64,000 nt of DNA from Nonomuraea ceibae (lineage in GTDB: Bacteria > Actinomycetota > Actinomycetes > Streptosporangiales > Streptosporangiaceae): contig NZ_JAHKRO010000024.1 in assembly GCF_019396325.1 (NCBI RefSeq), positions 28,050 to 92,049 on the forward strand. The letters are read 5' to 3'. Under the pieces are notes generated by a model. The model was given only the letters and a program-made list of their open reading frames with translations. It was not told the origin of the DNA and ran no database searches. How positions within the stretch are numbered: position 1 is the first letter of the stretch; each line of letters begins with the position of its first letter. The position numbers and the translations under genes are program-made. This document shows, piece by piece, positions 16,337 through 25,129 of this stretch.

Positions 16337-17392
16337 TCAGGCGAGCCAGCGGGCGAGTCCCTCGGCGACGAAGTCGTCGTCGCGCAGCCACGGGTAGGCC
16401 GCCCACACCCGGTCGATCTCCGCGAGCTGGCCCGGCGACAGCTCCTCGGCCGGGTCCAGGCACCAGCGGCCCGCCAGCAGGCCCTGGCGGCGCAGGATCT
16501 CGTGGATGCCCGGGATGCAGCCGTGGAAGCCGTTGGCCGTGTCGAAGATGGCCGCGTTGGCGTCGGTGAGGTGGCCGTCGAGCGTGAGCAGGCGGCGCGT
16601 GGCCGCGTCGTCGCCCGCGCGGGCCCGCCCGGCCTCCTCCAGCAGCTCCACCGCCCGCCGCACCCACACGGCCCACTGGCCGAGCAGCCCGCCGACGAAC
16701 TCGACCTCCACCTCGCGCCCGTCCACCACCACCCGGTGCGGGGTGATGAGGTCGGCCAGGATGTGGTCGTCGTTGCCGGTGTAGAGCGCGACCTCGCCGG
16801 CGCGCCCGGCCCGCACGACGCCGTGCAGCACGTCGAGCGTGCGGTAGCGGTCGAACGGGGCGACCTTGATGCCGACGACCGACTCGATCGAGGCCAGCCG
16901 CGTCCAGAAGTCGCGCGACAGCGGCCGTCCGCCCACGGCGGGCTGCAGGTAGAAGCCGATCACCGGCAGCACCTCGCCCACCGCCCGCGCCCGCTCCACC
17001 AGCGCGTCCTCGTCGAGCTCGGCGTACGGGCTCAGCAGGGCCATGTGGTAGCCGAGCGACCTGGCCAGCTCGGCCTCGGCCACGGCCTGGGCGGTGGGCC
17101 CGGTCGTGCCCGCCACCATCACCACCTCGCGCTCGAACTCGCCCGCGGTGCGCGCGGCCAGCTCCAGCACCGGCGGCAGCAGGTCCGTGCCGTGCAGGGC
17201 GAACTGCGTGGTGTGCACGCCGACCGCCAGGCCGCCCGCGCCGGCCTCGATGTAGTAGCGGGTCAGGGCGCGCTGGCGGCGCTCGTCGAGCGTCCTGCCG
17301 GGTGTGAGCGCGAGCGGGTGCGCCGGGATCACCAGCCCGCGCCTGAACAGGTCACGCACCGACGTCTGCGCCTCTGGAGCCGTGCTGAGCAC
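16337..17392 (-). CDS. Dihydrodipicolinate synthase superfamily protein
   Basis: A 351-residue DapA-superfamily barrel, longer than usual because of C-terminal extension. Lys176 in VVGIKVAPF is the Schiff-base residue and Tyr148 in IGFYLQP the catalytic tyrosine. The GTG start (17390-17392) is chosen because AAGGGGG lies 6 nt upstream; an in-frame ATG at 17410 has poorer spacing. It lies 40 bp after the epimerase-like gene, in the same transcript under operator copy 6, and ends 7 bp from the convergent regulator gene. Probably an aldolase or dehydratase for a keto-acid intermediate. Confidence 0.8.
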   Translation of the reverse strand: MLSTAPEAQTSVRDLFRRGLVIPAHPLALTPGRTLDERRQRALTRYYIEAGAGGLAVGVHTTQFALHGTDLLPPVLELAARTAGEFEREVVMVAGTTGPTAQAVAEAELARSLGYHMALLSPYAELDEDALVERARAVGEVLPVIGFYLQPAVGGRPLSRDFWTRLASIESVVGIKVAPFDRYRTLDVLHGVVRAGRAGEVALYTGNDDHILADLITPHRVVVDGREVEVEFVGGLLGQWAVWVRRAVELLEEAGRARAGDDAATRRLLTLDGHLTDANAAIFDTANGFHGCIPGIHEILRRQGLLAGRWCLDPAEELSPGQLAEIDRVWAAYPWLRDDDFVAEGLARWLA

Positions 17393-17432
17393 GTTTGTCC
17401 CCCTTGTCATGGAAGATGTGGTCCCGCCGGCG

Positions 17433-18440
17433 CTAAAAACGGCCGTCACGGCGTTCGAACTTCGTGGGCTTGCCCAGCAGCGGGCCGCCGTCCGCCACCC
17501 AGCGGGCGATGTGGTCGATCAGCTCCAGCGGCGTGATCTCCGGGTAGCCGAACAGCCGGTGGCAGCGCGAGGCGTTCGACAGCAGCGCCGTCGGGGCCTC
17601 CTCGCCGGTGAACACCGGCTCCACGCCCAGCCGCGCGCCCAGCTCCAGCGCGGCCCGCCGTACGGAGATCAGCTCCGGGCCCGTGACGTTGAGCACGTAC
17701 GGCGGGGTGCCGGCGTGCAGCAGCGAGCGGAGGGTGACCTCGTTGGCGTAGCCCTGCCACACGACGTTGACCTGACCGGTCGTCAGGTCGACGGGCTCGC
17801 GGGCGAGCACCTTCTGCGCCAGGTCGACGAGCACGCCGTAGCGCAGCTCGACGGCGTAGTTGAGGCGGATCAGCGCCATCGGGGTGCCGTGCAGCTCCGA
17901 GAAGTGCGTCAGCACCCGCTCGCGGCCCAGGCAGCTCATCGCGTAGTCGCCGACGGGCCCGGGCCGGTCGTCCTCGACGCTGCCGCCGCCGGTGACGGGG
18001 ACGAGCGGGTAGACGTTGCCGGTGGACAGCGCCGCGATGCGGCTGTCACGGAAGCGCTCGGCGATCCGGCCCGGCAGGTACGTGTTGGTGAACCAGGTGG
18101 CGTGCTCGCGCCCCTGCGTGCCGAACTTGGCCCCGACCAGGAACACCACGTTCGGCGCTTCCGGCAGGCCGGCCAGCGCCCGCTCGTCGGCCACGTCGGC
18201 GCTCACCACGGTGGCGCCCTCGGCGGCGAGCGCGTCGGCCAGGCCGGGCTCGGAGAAGCGCGACACGGCGATGACGCGCTTCTCGCCCCGGGTGGCGTTC
18301 AGCGCCAGCCGCACCAGGCTCGGGCCCAGCTTGCCGCCCGCGCCGAGGATCATGATGTCGCCGTCGAGCTTGCCGAGATCCTCCACGAGGCCGGCGCTGG
18401 GGCGCGCCAGGCGCTCCTCGAGTTCCGCTGTCGTCCGCAC
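17433..18440 (-). CDS. NAD-dependent epimerase/dehydratase-like protein with altered YxxxK
   Basis: A 335-residue extended-SDR-like protein. The dinucleotide loop is GAGGKLG (33-39). The usual catalytic YxxxK reads YAMSC, with Tyr166 kept and Cys170 at the lysine position, so classical epimerase chemistry is doubtful. A central LIRLNYAVELRYG segment and C-terminal VLNVTGPELISV fit the family. The GTG start (18438-18440) follows an AGAGGGGG ribosome site. First gene of a two-gene operon with the DHDPS-like lyase; the perfect operator copy 6 lies 24 bp upstream. Confidence 0.8.
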   Translation of the reverse strand: MRTTAELEERLARPSAGLVEDLGKLDGDIMILGAGGKLGPSLVRLALNATRGEKRVIAVSRFSEPGLADALAAEGATVVSADVADERALAGLPEAPNVVFLVGAKFGTQGREHATWFTNTYLPGRIAERFRDSRIAALSTGNVYPLVPVTGGGSVEDDRPGPVGDYAMSCLGRERVLTHFSELHGTPMALIRLNYAVELRYGVLVDLAQKVLAREPVDLTTGQVNVVWQGYANEVTLRSLLHAGTPPYVLNVTGPELISVRRAALELGARLGVEPVFTGEEAPTALLSNASRCHRLFGYPEITPLELIDHIARWVADGGPLLGKPTKFERRDGRF

Positions 18441-18464
18441 GCGGGGTCCCCCTCTGTCCGTTAT

Positions 18465-18482
18465 TTACGGTCCAGACCGTAA
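18465..18482. promoter_or_regulatory. Palindromic operator copy 6 (perfect)
   Basis: TTACGGTC-CA-GACCGTAA, two perfect 8-bp arms around a 2-bp spacer, 24 bp before the epimerase-like gene. It is the best copy and defines the consensus. Unlike the others I see no convincing -10 directly abutting it on the minus strand. Confidence 0.78.
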
Positions 18483-18522
18483 CCGTGAGGGAGTCCGCCT
18501 GTCAACGGGCGGCGCCGCGACG

Positions 18523-19407
18523 TCAGACGCTCTCGCGCGCCGCCACCAGAACACCGAGGATCGCCCGCGTCTCCGCCCACGGCACCGGGCTCGGCGCGCC
18601 GCCCGCCATCTCCAGGAACGCCTCGATCGTCCCCGCGTAGCCGAGCCCCCGCACCGGATCGTCCCCCGCCTCGATCACCACGTGCTCGTCGCCGCCCCGG
18701 CGGTGCACGGTCACGCCGTAGCGCTCCTCGTCACTCACCCCGATCACCTCGACCACGCCGGTCACCCCGCTGTCCCACCGCAGCGCCATCACCCCGGTGT
18801 CCTCCGACCGCAGCGTCCCGTAGTGCCGCGTCGCGGCCGCCGCCCCCGCCAGCCGCACCCCCGGCCCGAGCAGCGCCACCAGCAGCTCCACCCCGTGCAC
18901 GCCCATCGTCACCAGCGTCCCGCCGCCCTCCGACGGGGTGTCCTGCCAGGCGTTGTAGCCGGTCGCCCACAGGCCCACGTCATGCCGTACGGTCGCGCGC
19001 ACCGACAGCACGTCCTCCCCGTCCGCCTTCACCCCGGCGAACGCCGGCGCGAACCGCAGCACCGAACCCGACATCACCCGGTCGTGGATCGGCAGCCGGT
19101 CCAGCCGGTCGAGCTGCTCCCGCGTCGCCGCCGCCGGCTTGTTCACGAAACACGCCGCCCCGGTCTCCAGCACCGCCGCCAGCGCCTCAGGCACCTGCGG
19201 GTTCGGCACCGTCAGCACCACCCCGTCAGGGCCGTGCTCCAGCGCCTCCGCCAGGCTCCCCGCCACCCGCGCCCCCGGGTGCTCCTCCGTGAAGCGCCGC
19301 AACCGCTCGGCGTCCGGCTCCCACACCACCAGCTCGGCATGCCGGGCCAGCGTGCGGGCATCGGTGTAGGGATGGCTGGTGGCGAGCCCGGCGAGAGTGA
19401 TGCGCAC
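18523..19407 (-). CDS. Gfo/Idh/MocA family oxidoreductase
   Basis: A 294-residue NAD(P)-dependent sugar oxidoreductase. The N-terminal strand is RITLAGLATSHPYT, a degenerate dinucleotide loop; the EKP motif appears as VNKPAAA, whose Lys is the catalytic and cofactor-contacting residue. The central HGVELLVALLG resembles the HxxD helix found in the family. The GTG start (19405-19407) has GGAG 7-8 nt upstream, so longer readings are rejected. It is on the same strand as the operator-6 operon but has no visible palindrome of its own. Likely oxidises or reduces a sugar or inositol derivative. Confidence 0.82.
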   Translation of the reverse strand: MRITLAGLATSHPYTDARTLARHAELVVWEPDAERLRRFTEEHPGARVAGSLAEALEHGPDGVVLTVPNPQVPEALAAVLETGAACFVNKPAAATREQLDRLDRLPIHDRVMSGSVLRFAPAFAGVKADGEDVLSVRATVRHDVGLWATGYNAWQDTPSEGGGTLVTMGVHGVELLVALLGPGVRLAGAAAATRHYGTLRSEDTGVMALRWDSGVTGVVEVIGVSDEERYGVTVHRRGGDEHVVIEAGDDPVRGLGYAGTIEAFLEMAGGAPSPVPWAETRAILGVLVAARESV

Positions 19408-19586
19408 GGCGTGCTCCAAGAGTGTCAGAGGGTACGAAACGCAGCCCATCATGACAGCCCGGCAACCCAGGTGACACTGCGTACGCGGACGGGTACGCTT
19501 TCCTTGCCGCCCATCGCCGATGGGACCGGAAGTGAGCCCGGGTGGACTGCCGGACGACAGGAGCCCGGGCTTTGCGCTGTCCGGCC

Positions 19587-20156
19587 TCAGCCGACGGTCA
19601 CGTAGACCATCTCCATCCCGGCGCCGAGCCCCTCCCAAAGCTCCGTCCGTCCCGCGGCGGCCAGCGACGCGGCGCCCGCCACCACGTCGGGCAGCCAGGT
19701 CAGCGGCTCCTCGACGGCAGGCACCCAGAGCGCCCGCAGCCTCGGGCTGATGGCGTGACGGATGCGCAGGACGTCGATCAGGTCCCGGTCAGCCGCGTCG
19801 AGCCCGGGCCCGCGCGACTCGAAGAAGATCTCCAGCACCGGCCGTCGCCCGAGTTCCCAGAGCAGGTGCTCCATGCACTTGCGGCGCGCCCGCTCCTGCC
19901 TCCTGGCGTCGAGGCCGGTGCCCACGACGACGAGCGCGGAGGGCCGCAGCTCCGCCACCGCCTCGACGATCAGCGTCCGCCGTTTGGCGTTCTCGTCACG
20001 CCAGTGGAGCCGCCGCTGCCGGCGAAGCAGCAGTTCACGGAGGGCGGCCCGATGGCACTCGGCCCGGGCCGGCGGGACGAGCACGGCGGCCATCAGGTAA
20101 AGGCCATGGGAGAACCGCATCGACTCGTCGACGTACGCGGAGAACGGGGGGTTCAC
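19587..20156 (-). CDS. DUF3800-like protein
   Basis: A 189-residue protein whose first strand AYVDESM and following hydrophobic strand resemble DUF3800 proteins, which have an RNase H-like fold and often lie near mobile or defence genes. Further family-like features are the HWRDENAKRR segment and a C-terminal WLPDVVAGAAS, where the family typically has QxADxxAG. Only some of the acidic residues are evident. The start is GTG with no strong ribosome site. It is flanked by unrelated genes and shows no sign of a partner gene. Family assignment is moderate; function unknown. Confidence 0.6.
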   Translation of the reverse strand: MNPPFSAYVDESMRFSHGLYLMAAVLVPPARAECHRAALRELLLRRQRRLHWRDENAKRRTLIVEAVAELRPSALVVVGTGLDARRQERARRKCMEHLLWELGRRPVLEIFFESRGPGLDAADRDLIDVLRIRHAISPRLRALWVPAVEEPLTWLPDVVAGAASLAAAGRTELWEGLGAGMEMVYVTVG

Positions 20157-20201
20157 GAGCGCTCATGCTAGCCCCGCCCCTTACGTAACGTGACGATCTC
20201 C

Positions 20202-22007
20202 CTACAGTTCGTCGACCTCCGCGAACGTGCGCCCGCCCGAGAGGCGGGGGTAGCCGGGGCCGCGGTCGAAGAAGCGGTCGGACGGGGGCCGCAGGCGGGC
20301 ACGGAGCTCGGCGGTGCCCTGCTCGTCGATGCGGTCGCCGTCGAGGACGACGCCGTAGTCGCCGAGGGCGCCGGCGATCGACACCTTGCCGTCGCGGACG
20401 TCGGCGGCGACGGCGCGCGGGTCGCGGTCGTAGGGGGAGCCCCAGCCGCCGCCTCCGGTGGTGCGGATGCGGATGAGCTCGCCGGCCTGCACCGGGTGGT
20501 CGTCGACCAGCCCCTCCATCTCCTTGCCGGCGATCTCGACGCGGAAGGGGCGCCCGGCGAGGCCGCCGTTGACGCCCCAGCAGGACAGGATCGACCGGTC
20601 GGCGATGGACATGTAGGAGGCGTCGCGCAGCATCCGGATGTGCTTGTCGTAGCCGAGGCCGCCGCGGAACATGCCGGGCCCGCCGGAGTCGCAGGCCAGC
20701 CCGAGCCGCTCCACCCGGAACGGCCAGCGCGCCTCGGCGAACTCGACGGGGATGTTGCGCGAGTCGGGCACGACGTGGATGGTGTCCTCGCCGTCGGCGT
20801 ACCAGCGTCCGCCGGAGCCGCCGCCGAGCACCTCGCGCATGAGGTAGGGGCCGTCGTCGCCGATGCCGTGCACGCCGGTGTAGCGGATGGTCTCCTGGTC
20901 GGCGGGCATGCGTCCGCCGGTGGCCTTGGCGAGCACCCCGGCCAGGACGCCGAGCAGCCGCAGGATGACGAACGTGCGGGCGTTGGTGGGCGCGGGGAAG
21001 ACCGGGGTGAGCAGCGTGCCCTTCTCCGGGAAGATCATCTTGATGAGGGGGACGACGCCCTCGTTGACGTCCAGCTCGGCCATGCGCTCGGGCGTGTCGG
21101 CCAGGTTGCGCAGCACGGGCGCGAGCCACTTCTTCAGGAAGACGCCGTCGGCGTAGTCGCCCGCGTGGTTGATCGGGCCCTTGGCCTGGGGTGAGGTGCC
21201 GGTGAAGTCGATGGTGAGCGGCGCCTCGGCGGCGTGGTCGACGGTCAGCGTGATGCGCTGGGCGTGCAGGCGCGGCTCGTCGACGCCGTCGTGCTCGGCG
21301 TAGTCCTCCCAGGTGTAGGTGCCCTCGGGGATCTTGGCCAGGAGTTCGCGGCGGAACGTCTCGGTCGTCTTGCCGATGATGGCGTCGAAGCACTCCTCGA
21401 CCGCCTGCCTGCCGTAGCGCCCGAACAGCTCGGCGAGGCGGCGGGCGCCCATGAGGCAGGCCGAGCACTCGGCGTCGAGGTCGCCGGCCAGCGAGTCGGG
21501 CATGCGGGAGTTGCGCGTCATGATGCGCAGCGCGGCCTCGTTCGGCACGCCCTGGTCCCACAGCTTGATCGGCGGGACCATCAGCCCCTCCTCGTACACC
21601 GAGCGGGCGTGCGAGGGCATGGAGCCGGGCACCGAGCCGCCGATGTCGTCGTGGTGGCCGAACGCCTGCACGAACGCCACCACCTCGCCGTCGTGGAAGA
21701 CGGGCACGGTGACGCACAGGTCGGGCAGGTGGCCGATGCCGCCTTCGGACAGGTAGACGTCGTTGTGGAAGTACACGTCGCCGGGCTTCATCGTCTCGAC
21801 GGGGAAGTCGCGGACGACCGGCTGCACGAGCGCGCTGTAGGAGCGGCCGGTGAGCTTGCGCAGCCGTACGTCGTGGATGCCGGCGCGGAAGTCGTGCGCG
21901 TCGCGGATCATCGGCGAGCGGGCCGTGCGCGCGATGGCGGTCTCGACCTCCTTCTCCACGGAGGCGAGCGTGCCCTCGACGATCTCCACGAGGATCGGGT
22001 CAGTCAC
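20202..22007 (-). CDS. hyuB: Hydantoinase B / 5-oxoprolinase beta-type subunit
   Basis: A 601-residue HyuB-family protein: MIRDAHDFRAGI, GDVYFHNDVYLSEGGIGHLPD, GHHDDIGG near the N-terminus, LDACSACLMG-like middle and TTGGGGWGSPYDRDP near the C-terminus. With HyuA it hydrolyses cyclic imides or amides (hydantoins, N-methylhydantoin, 5-oxoproline) or carboxylates ketones, using ATP. The GTG start (22005-22007) overlaps hyuA by 8 bp; the long upstream reading is HyuA sequence in another frame. No hydantoin racemase or carbamoylase lies next to it, so the substrate is unresolved. Confidence 0.9.
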   Translation of the reverse strand: MTDPILVEIVEGTLASVEKEVETAIARTARSPMIRDAHDFRAGIHDVRLRKLTGRSYSALVQPVVRDFPVETMKPGDVYFHNDVYLSEGGIGHLPDLCVTVPVFHDGEVVAFVQAFGHHDDIGGSVPGSMPSHARSVYEEGLMVPPIKLWDQGVPNEAALRIMTRNSRMPDSLAGDLDAECSACLMGARRLAELFGRYGRQAVEECFDAIIGKTTETFRRELLAKIPEGTYTWEDYAEHDGVDEPRLHAQRITLTVDHAAEAPLTIDFTGTSPQAKGPINHAGDYADGVFLKKWLAPVLRNLADTPERMAELDVNEGVVPLIKMIFPEKGTLLTPVFPAPTNARTFVILRLLGVLAGVLAKATGGRMPADQETIRYTGVHGIGDDGPYLMREVLGGGSGGRWYADGEDTIHVVPDSRNIPVEFAEARWPFRVERLGLACDSGGPGMFRGGLGYDKHIRMLRDASYMSIADRSILSCWGVNGGLAGRPFRVEIAGKEMEGLVDDHPVQAGELIRIRTTGGGGWGSPYDRDPRAVAADVRDGKVSIAGALGDYGVVLDGDRIDEQGTAELRARLRPPSDRFFDRGPGYPRLSGGRTFAEVDEL

Positions 22008-24003
22008 GCCGCACCTCCAGGTTGCCGTATTCGTCCACCTTCGCGGAGAAGCCGGGATGGATCGGGATGGTGGACCCGTACTCCTCGATGACGGCGGGCC
22101 CGGCGACGACCGTGCCGGACTCCAGCGCGGCGCGCTGGTGGACCGGGGTGTCGTGCGCCTCCTCGAAGTGGACGCTCCTGCTCGCCTCGGCGGGCTCGAT
22201 CCGCCGGTACGGGTCACGCCGGATGACCGGGCGGGTGATGGGGCCGATGCCGGAGACGCGCAGGTTGACCCATTCGACGCCGTGGCGCGCGTCGTCGCGG
22301 TAGGCGTAGCCGTACAGCTTCTCGTGGGCGTCGTGGAAGCGGGCCACGACCTGCTCGCGCCACTGCTCGTCCAGCGGCCCGGCCGGGGCGGGGACGCGCA
22401 CCTCGTAGGCCTGGCCGTAGTAGCGCAGGTCGGCGCTGCGGACGTGGACGGGCTCGTCGAAGCCCTCGCGGTCGAGCGCCTCGGCGGCCTCGCCCTCCAG
22501 CTCGCCGAAGATCCTGGCGGCCGTGGCCAGGTCGAGGTCGCGGGTGACGCAGGTACGCACGTAGTCGTTCTTGACGTCGACGGTGAGCAGGCCGAACGCC
22601 GAGACGTTGCCCGGCTCGGGCGGGACGATGACGGCGGGCAGGCCGAGGATGTCGATGAGCCGGCAGGCCAGCAGCGGCCCCGAGCCGCCGAACGTCACCA
22701 GCGGGAAGTCGCGCACGTCGAGGCCGCGCTTGACGGTGAGCTGCCGGATCGCGTTGCTCTGGTTGAACGCGCTGATCTCCAGGATGCCCGTCGCCGTGCG
22801 CTCGGGGGTGAGCCCGAGCTTGTCGGCCAGCGCCTCGACGCCCATCCGGGCGGCGTCGTAGTCGAGCGGGATCTCGCCGCCGAGCAGGTGCGGCGGGATG
22901 CGGCGCAGGTAGACGTGCGCGTCGGTGACCGTCACCTCGGTGCCGCCCCGGCGGTAGCAGAGCGGGCCCGGGTCGGCGCCGGCCGAGCGGGGGCCGACCT
23001 TGAGCGTGCCCTCGGGCGAGATCCAGGCGATCGAGCCGCCGCCCGCGCCGACGGTCACGATGTCGATCATCGGGACCTTGCACGGGTAGCGGCCGACGGA
23101 CCCCTCGGTGGTGACGGACGGCTCGCCGTCGATCACCACGGCCACGTCGGTCGAGGTGCCGCCGCCGTCCAGCGTGATCACGGACGGGTGCCCGGCGTTG
23201 GCGGCGATCAGGCTCGCGCCGAGCGCGCCCGCCGCCGGCCCCGACAGGACTGTGGTGACGGGCTGGTGGACGACCTCGCGCGCCGACAGCACGCCGCCGT
23301 TGGACTTCATCACCGAGAACGGTTTGCCCAGGCGGCTCGACAGGTTGGCGATGTAGGCGCGCATGGCCGGTTTGACCGCCGCGTCGACCAGCGTGGTGAC
23401 GGCGCGCTCGTACTCGCGGTATTCACGCAGCACGTCGCTGGACAGCGACACCACGGCCTCGGGGTGCTCGCGGGCCAGCACCTCGCGCATGCGCCGCTCG
23501 TGGGCCGGGTTGGCGTAGGAGTGCAGGAAGCACACGCCGATCGCGGTCACGCCCCGGGCCCGGAACCAGCGCGCCACCTCGGCGGCCTGCTCCTCCGAGA
23601 ACGGCCGCACCTCGGCGCCTCGGTGGTCGAGCCGGCCGCCGACGGTCTTCACCAGGTGCACGGGGACGATCCGGGGAGGCTTGACCCAGAAGTACGAGTT
23701 GCCGTAGCCGTCGGGAACGCTCTGCCGGCCGATCTCCAGGAGGAACTCGAAGCCCTCCGTGGTGATCAGGCCCAGGTTGGAGATCCGGTCTTCCAGGAGC
23801 TGGTTCGTCGCCACGGTGGTGCCGTGCACGATCGAGGCGACGTCGAGCTCGCCCAGCCTGGCGACGCCCGTGAGGAAGCCGTCTGCCGGGTTGGCGGGGG
23901 TGGAGGGGGTCTTGGTCGTGACGATCTCACCGGTCTGCTCGTCCACCGCCACCACATCGGTGAACGTCCCGCCGGTGTCGACTCCGATACGGACGCTGCG
24001 CAT
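22000..24003 (-). CDS. hyuA: Hydantoinase A / 5-oxoprolinase alpha-type subunit
   Basis: A 667-residue ATP-dependent subunit. DTGGTFTD (9-16) is the actin-fold phosphate-binding signature; further marks are HGTTVATNQLLE, SNGGVLS, SGPAAGALG and LDGGGTSTDVA. The subunit activates the substrate by phosphorylation or transfer and works in complex with HyuB. The two genes overlap and form a two-gene operon; only 7 bp separate hyuA from the small membrane-protein gene upstream, so that gene may belong too. Length is usual for the family. Acetone or acetophenone carboxylase subunits are related alternatives, but these normally need additional subunits not seen here. Confidence 0.9.
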   Translation of the reverse strand: MRSVRIGVDTGGTFTDVVAVDEQTGEIVTTKTPSTPANPADGFLTGVARLGELDVASIVHGTTVATNQLLEDRISNLGLITTEGFEFLLEIGRQSVPDGYGNSYFWVKPPRIVPVHLVKTVGGRLDHRGAEVRPFSEEQAAEVARWFRARGVTAIGVCFLHSYANPAHERRMREVLAREHPEAVVSLSSDVLREYREYERAVTTLVDAAVKPAMRAYIANLSSRLGKPFSVMKSNGGVLSAREVVHQPVTTVLSGPAAGALGASLIAANAGHPSVITLDGGGTSTDVAVVIDGEPSVTTEGSVGRYPCKVPMIDIVTVGAGGGSIAWISPEGTLKVGPRSAGADPGPLCYRRGGTEVTVTDAHVYLRRIPPHLLGGEIPLDYDAARMGVEALADKLGLTPERTATGILEISAFNQSNAIRQLTVKRGLDVRDFPLVTFGGSGPLLACRLIDILGLPAVIVPPEPGNVSAFGLLTVDVKNDYVRTCVTRDLDLATAARIFGELEGEAAEALDREGFDEPVHVRSADLRYYGQAYEVRVPAPAGPLDEQWREQVVARFHDAHEKLYGYAYRDDARHGVEWVNLRVSGIGPITRPVIRRDPYRRIEPAEASRSVHFEEAHDTPVHQRAALESGTVVAGPAVIEEYGSTIPIHPGFSAKVDEYGNLEVRRD

Positions 24004-24010
24004 GGCTCCT

Positions 24011-24382
24011 CTAGCTTCGGCGACGGCCGAGCACTTCGTCGATGACCTTGGGCGCGTTCTCGGTGCCGACGTAGGCGGCGAGCCGGACGACCATCTCCTG
24101 CGCCTTGGACAGCTCGGCCTCGACCCTGGCCTTCCCCGACTGGCCCGCCTGCACGCCGAAGTAGGCGCCGATGATGGTGCCGATCACCCCGGCCACCCCG
24201 GCGAACAGCGCGGCGAGCTCCCCGGTGGCGAACACGGCGGCGCCGAACGCGACGAGGACGGCCACGATGCCGGTCACGACCACGAAGAAGCCGTACCGCC
24301 ACCGGGCGGCGTCAGCCTGCGCGGCGGTGACCTCGTCGGGGGTCATCATCGCGTCGAGCGACGGGGGTTTGTCATGGACCAC
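24011..24382 (-). CDS. Small membrane protein, two predicted helices
   Basis: A protein of about 123 residues with a charged N-terminus, two hydrophobic segments (about 33-52 and 57-78) and a C-terminal amphipathic tail (KARVEAELSKAQEMVVRLA). I do not recognise a family. The GTG start (24380-24382) is preceded by AGGAGG at 4-nt spacing. It lies just before hyuA, possibly in the same transcript, and diverges from tdk. It could be a membrane accessory to HyuAB or unrelated. Confidence 0.65.
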   Translation of the reverse strand: MVHDKPPSLDAMMTPDEVTAAQADAARWRYGFFVVVTGIVAVLVAFGAAVFATGELAALFAGVAGVIGTIIGAYFGVQAGQSGKARVEAELSKAQEMVVRLAAYVGTENAPKVIDEVLGRRRS

Positions 24383-24457
24383 GGTTCCTCCTGATACTCC
24401 AGAGGAGAAATGTCCCACGAGGTCATGGAACAAGCCAAGCCGCTAAGGTGGCACCCC

Positions 24458-25129
24458 GTGACTGAATCGTCTGCCCTGTCTCCTGTGCCGCCGGGTGCTC
24501 GTGATGCCGTGCTGAAGTTCTATTTCGGGCCGATGGACTGCGGCAAGTCCACGCTGGCGTTGCAGATGAACTACAACCACGGCCGCCAGGGCAGGCGCGG
24601 CCTGGTGCTCACCAAACACGACCGGTCCGGCGGGCCGCGCGTCACCAGCCGCATCGGGCTCGGCCTGGAGGCGATCGAGGTGGACGACTCGCTCGACCTG
24701 GTGGCGCTGGTCGGCGCGCACGACAAGATCGACTATCTGATCTGCGACGAGGCGTGCTTCTACACCGTCGAGCAGATCGAGCAGCTCGCCGACCTGGTCG
24801 ACGAGCACGGGATCGACGTGTACGCGTTCGGGCTCGCCTCGGACTTCCGGTCGGTGATGTTCCCGGCGGCGCAGCGGCTGTTCGAGCTGGCCGACGAGGT
24901 GTGCCGGCTGCAGGTCGAGGTGCTGTGCTGGTGCGGCAGGCCCGGCCTGCTCAACGCCCGGGTGGTGGGCGGCGAGCTGGCGCGCACCGGCGAGCAGGTC
25001 GTCATCGGCGACACCGACGCCTCCCCGGTGCGCTACCAGGTGCTGTGCCGCCGTCACCACCGCGCCGGCCTGCTCGGCGAGGGCACCACGGCCCTCACCC
25101 CCGCCGCCGCCGGTCAGACGGCGCAGTAG
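24458..25129 (+). CDS. tdk: Thymidine kinase, class II
   Basis: A 223-residue type II thymidine kinase. The P-loop is GPMDCGKS (24-31), the Walker B-like strand ends in YLICDEACF, and zinc ligands are in CWCGRPG and the C-terminal CRRHH. The lasso region YQVLCRR is present. It phosphorylates thymidine in the salvage pathway. The GTG start (24458) is supported by AAGGTGG with 6-nt spacing. It ends with a 16-bp tail-to-tail overlap with the FrnE-like gene. Confidence 0.92.
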   Translation: MTESSALSPVPPGARDAVLKFYFGPMDCGKSTLALQMNYNHGRQGRRGLVLTKHDRSGGPRVTSRIGLGLEAIEVDDSLDLVALVGAHDKIDYLICDEACFYTVEQIEQLADLVDEHGIDVYAFGLASDFRSVMFPAAQRLFELADEVCRLQVEVLCWCGRPGLLNARVVGGELARTGEQVVIGDTDASPVRYQVLCRRHHRAGLLGEGTTALTPAAAGQTAQ

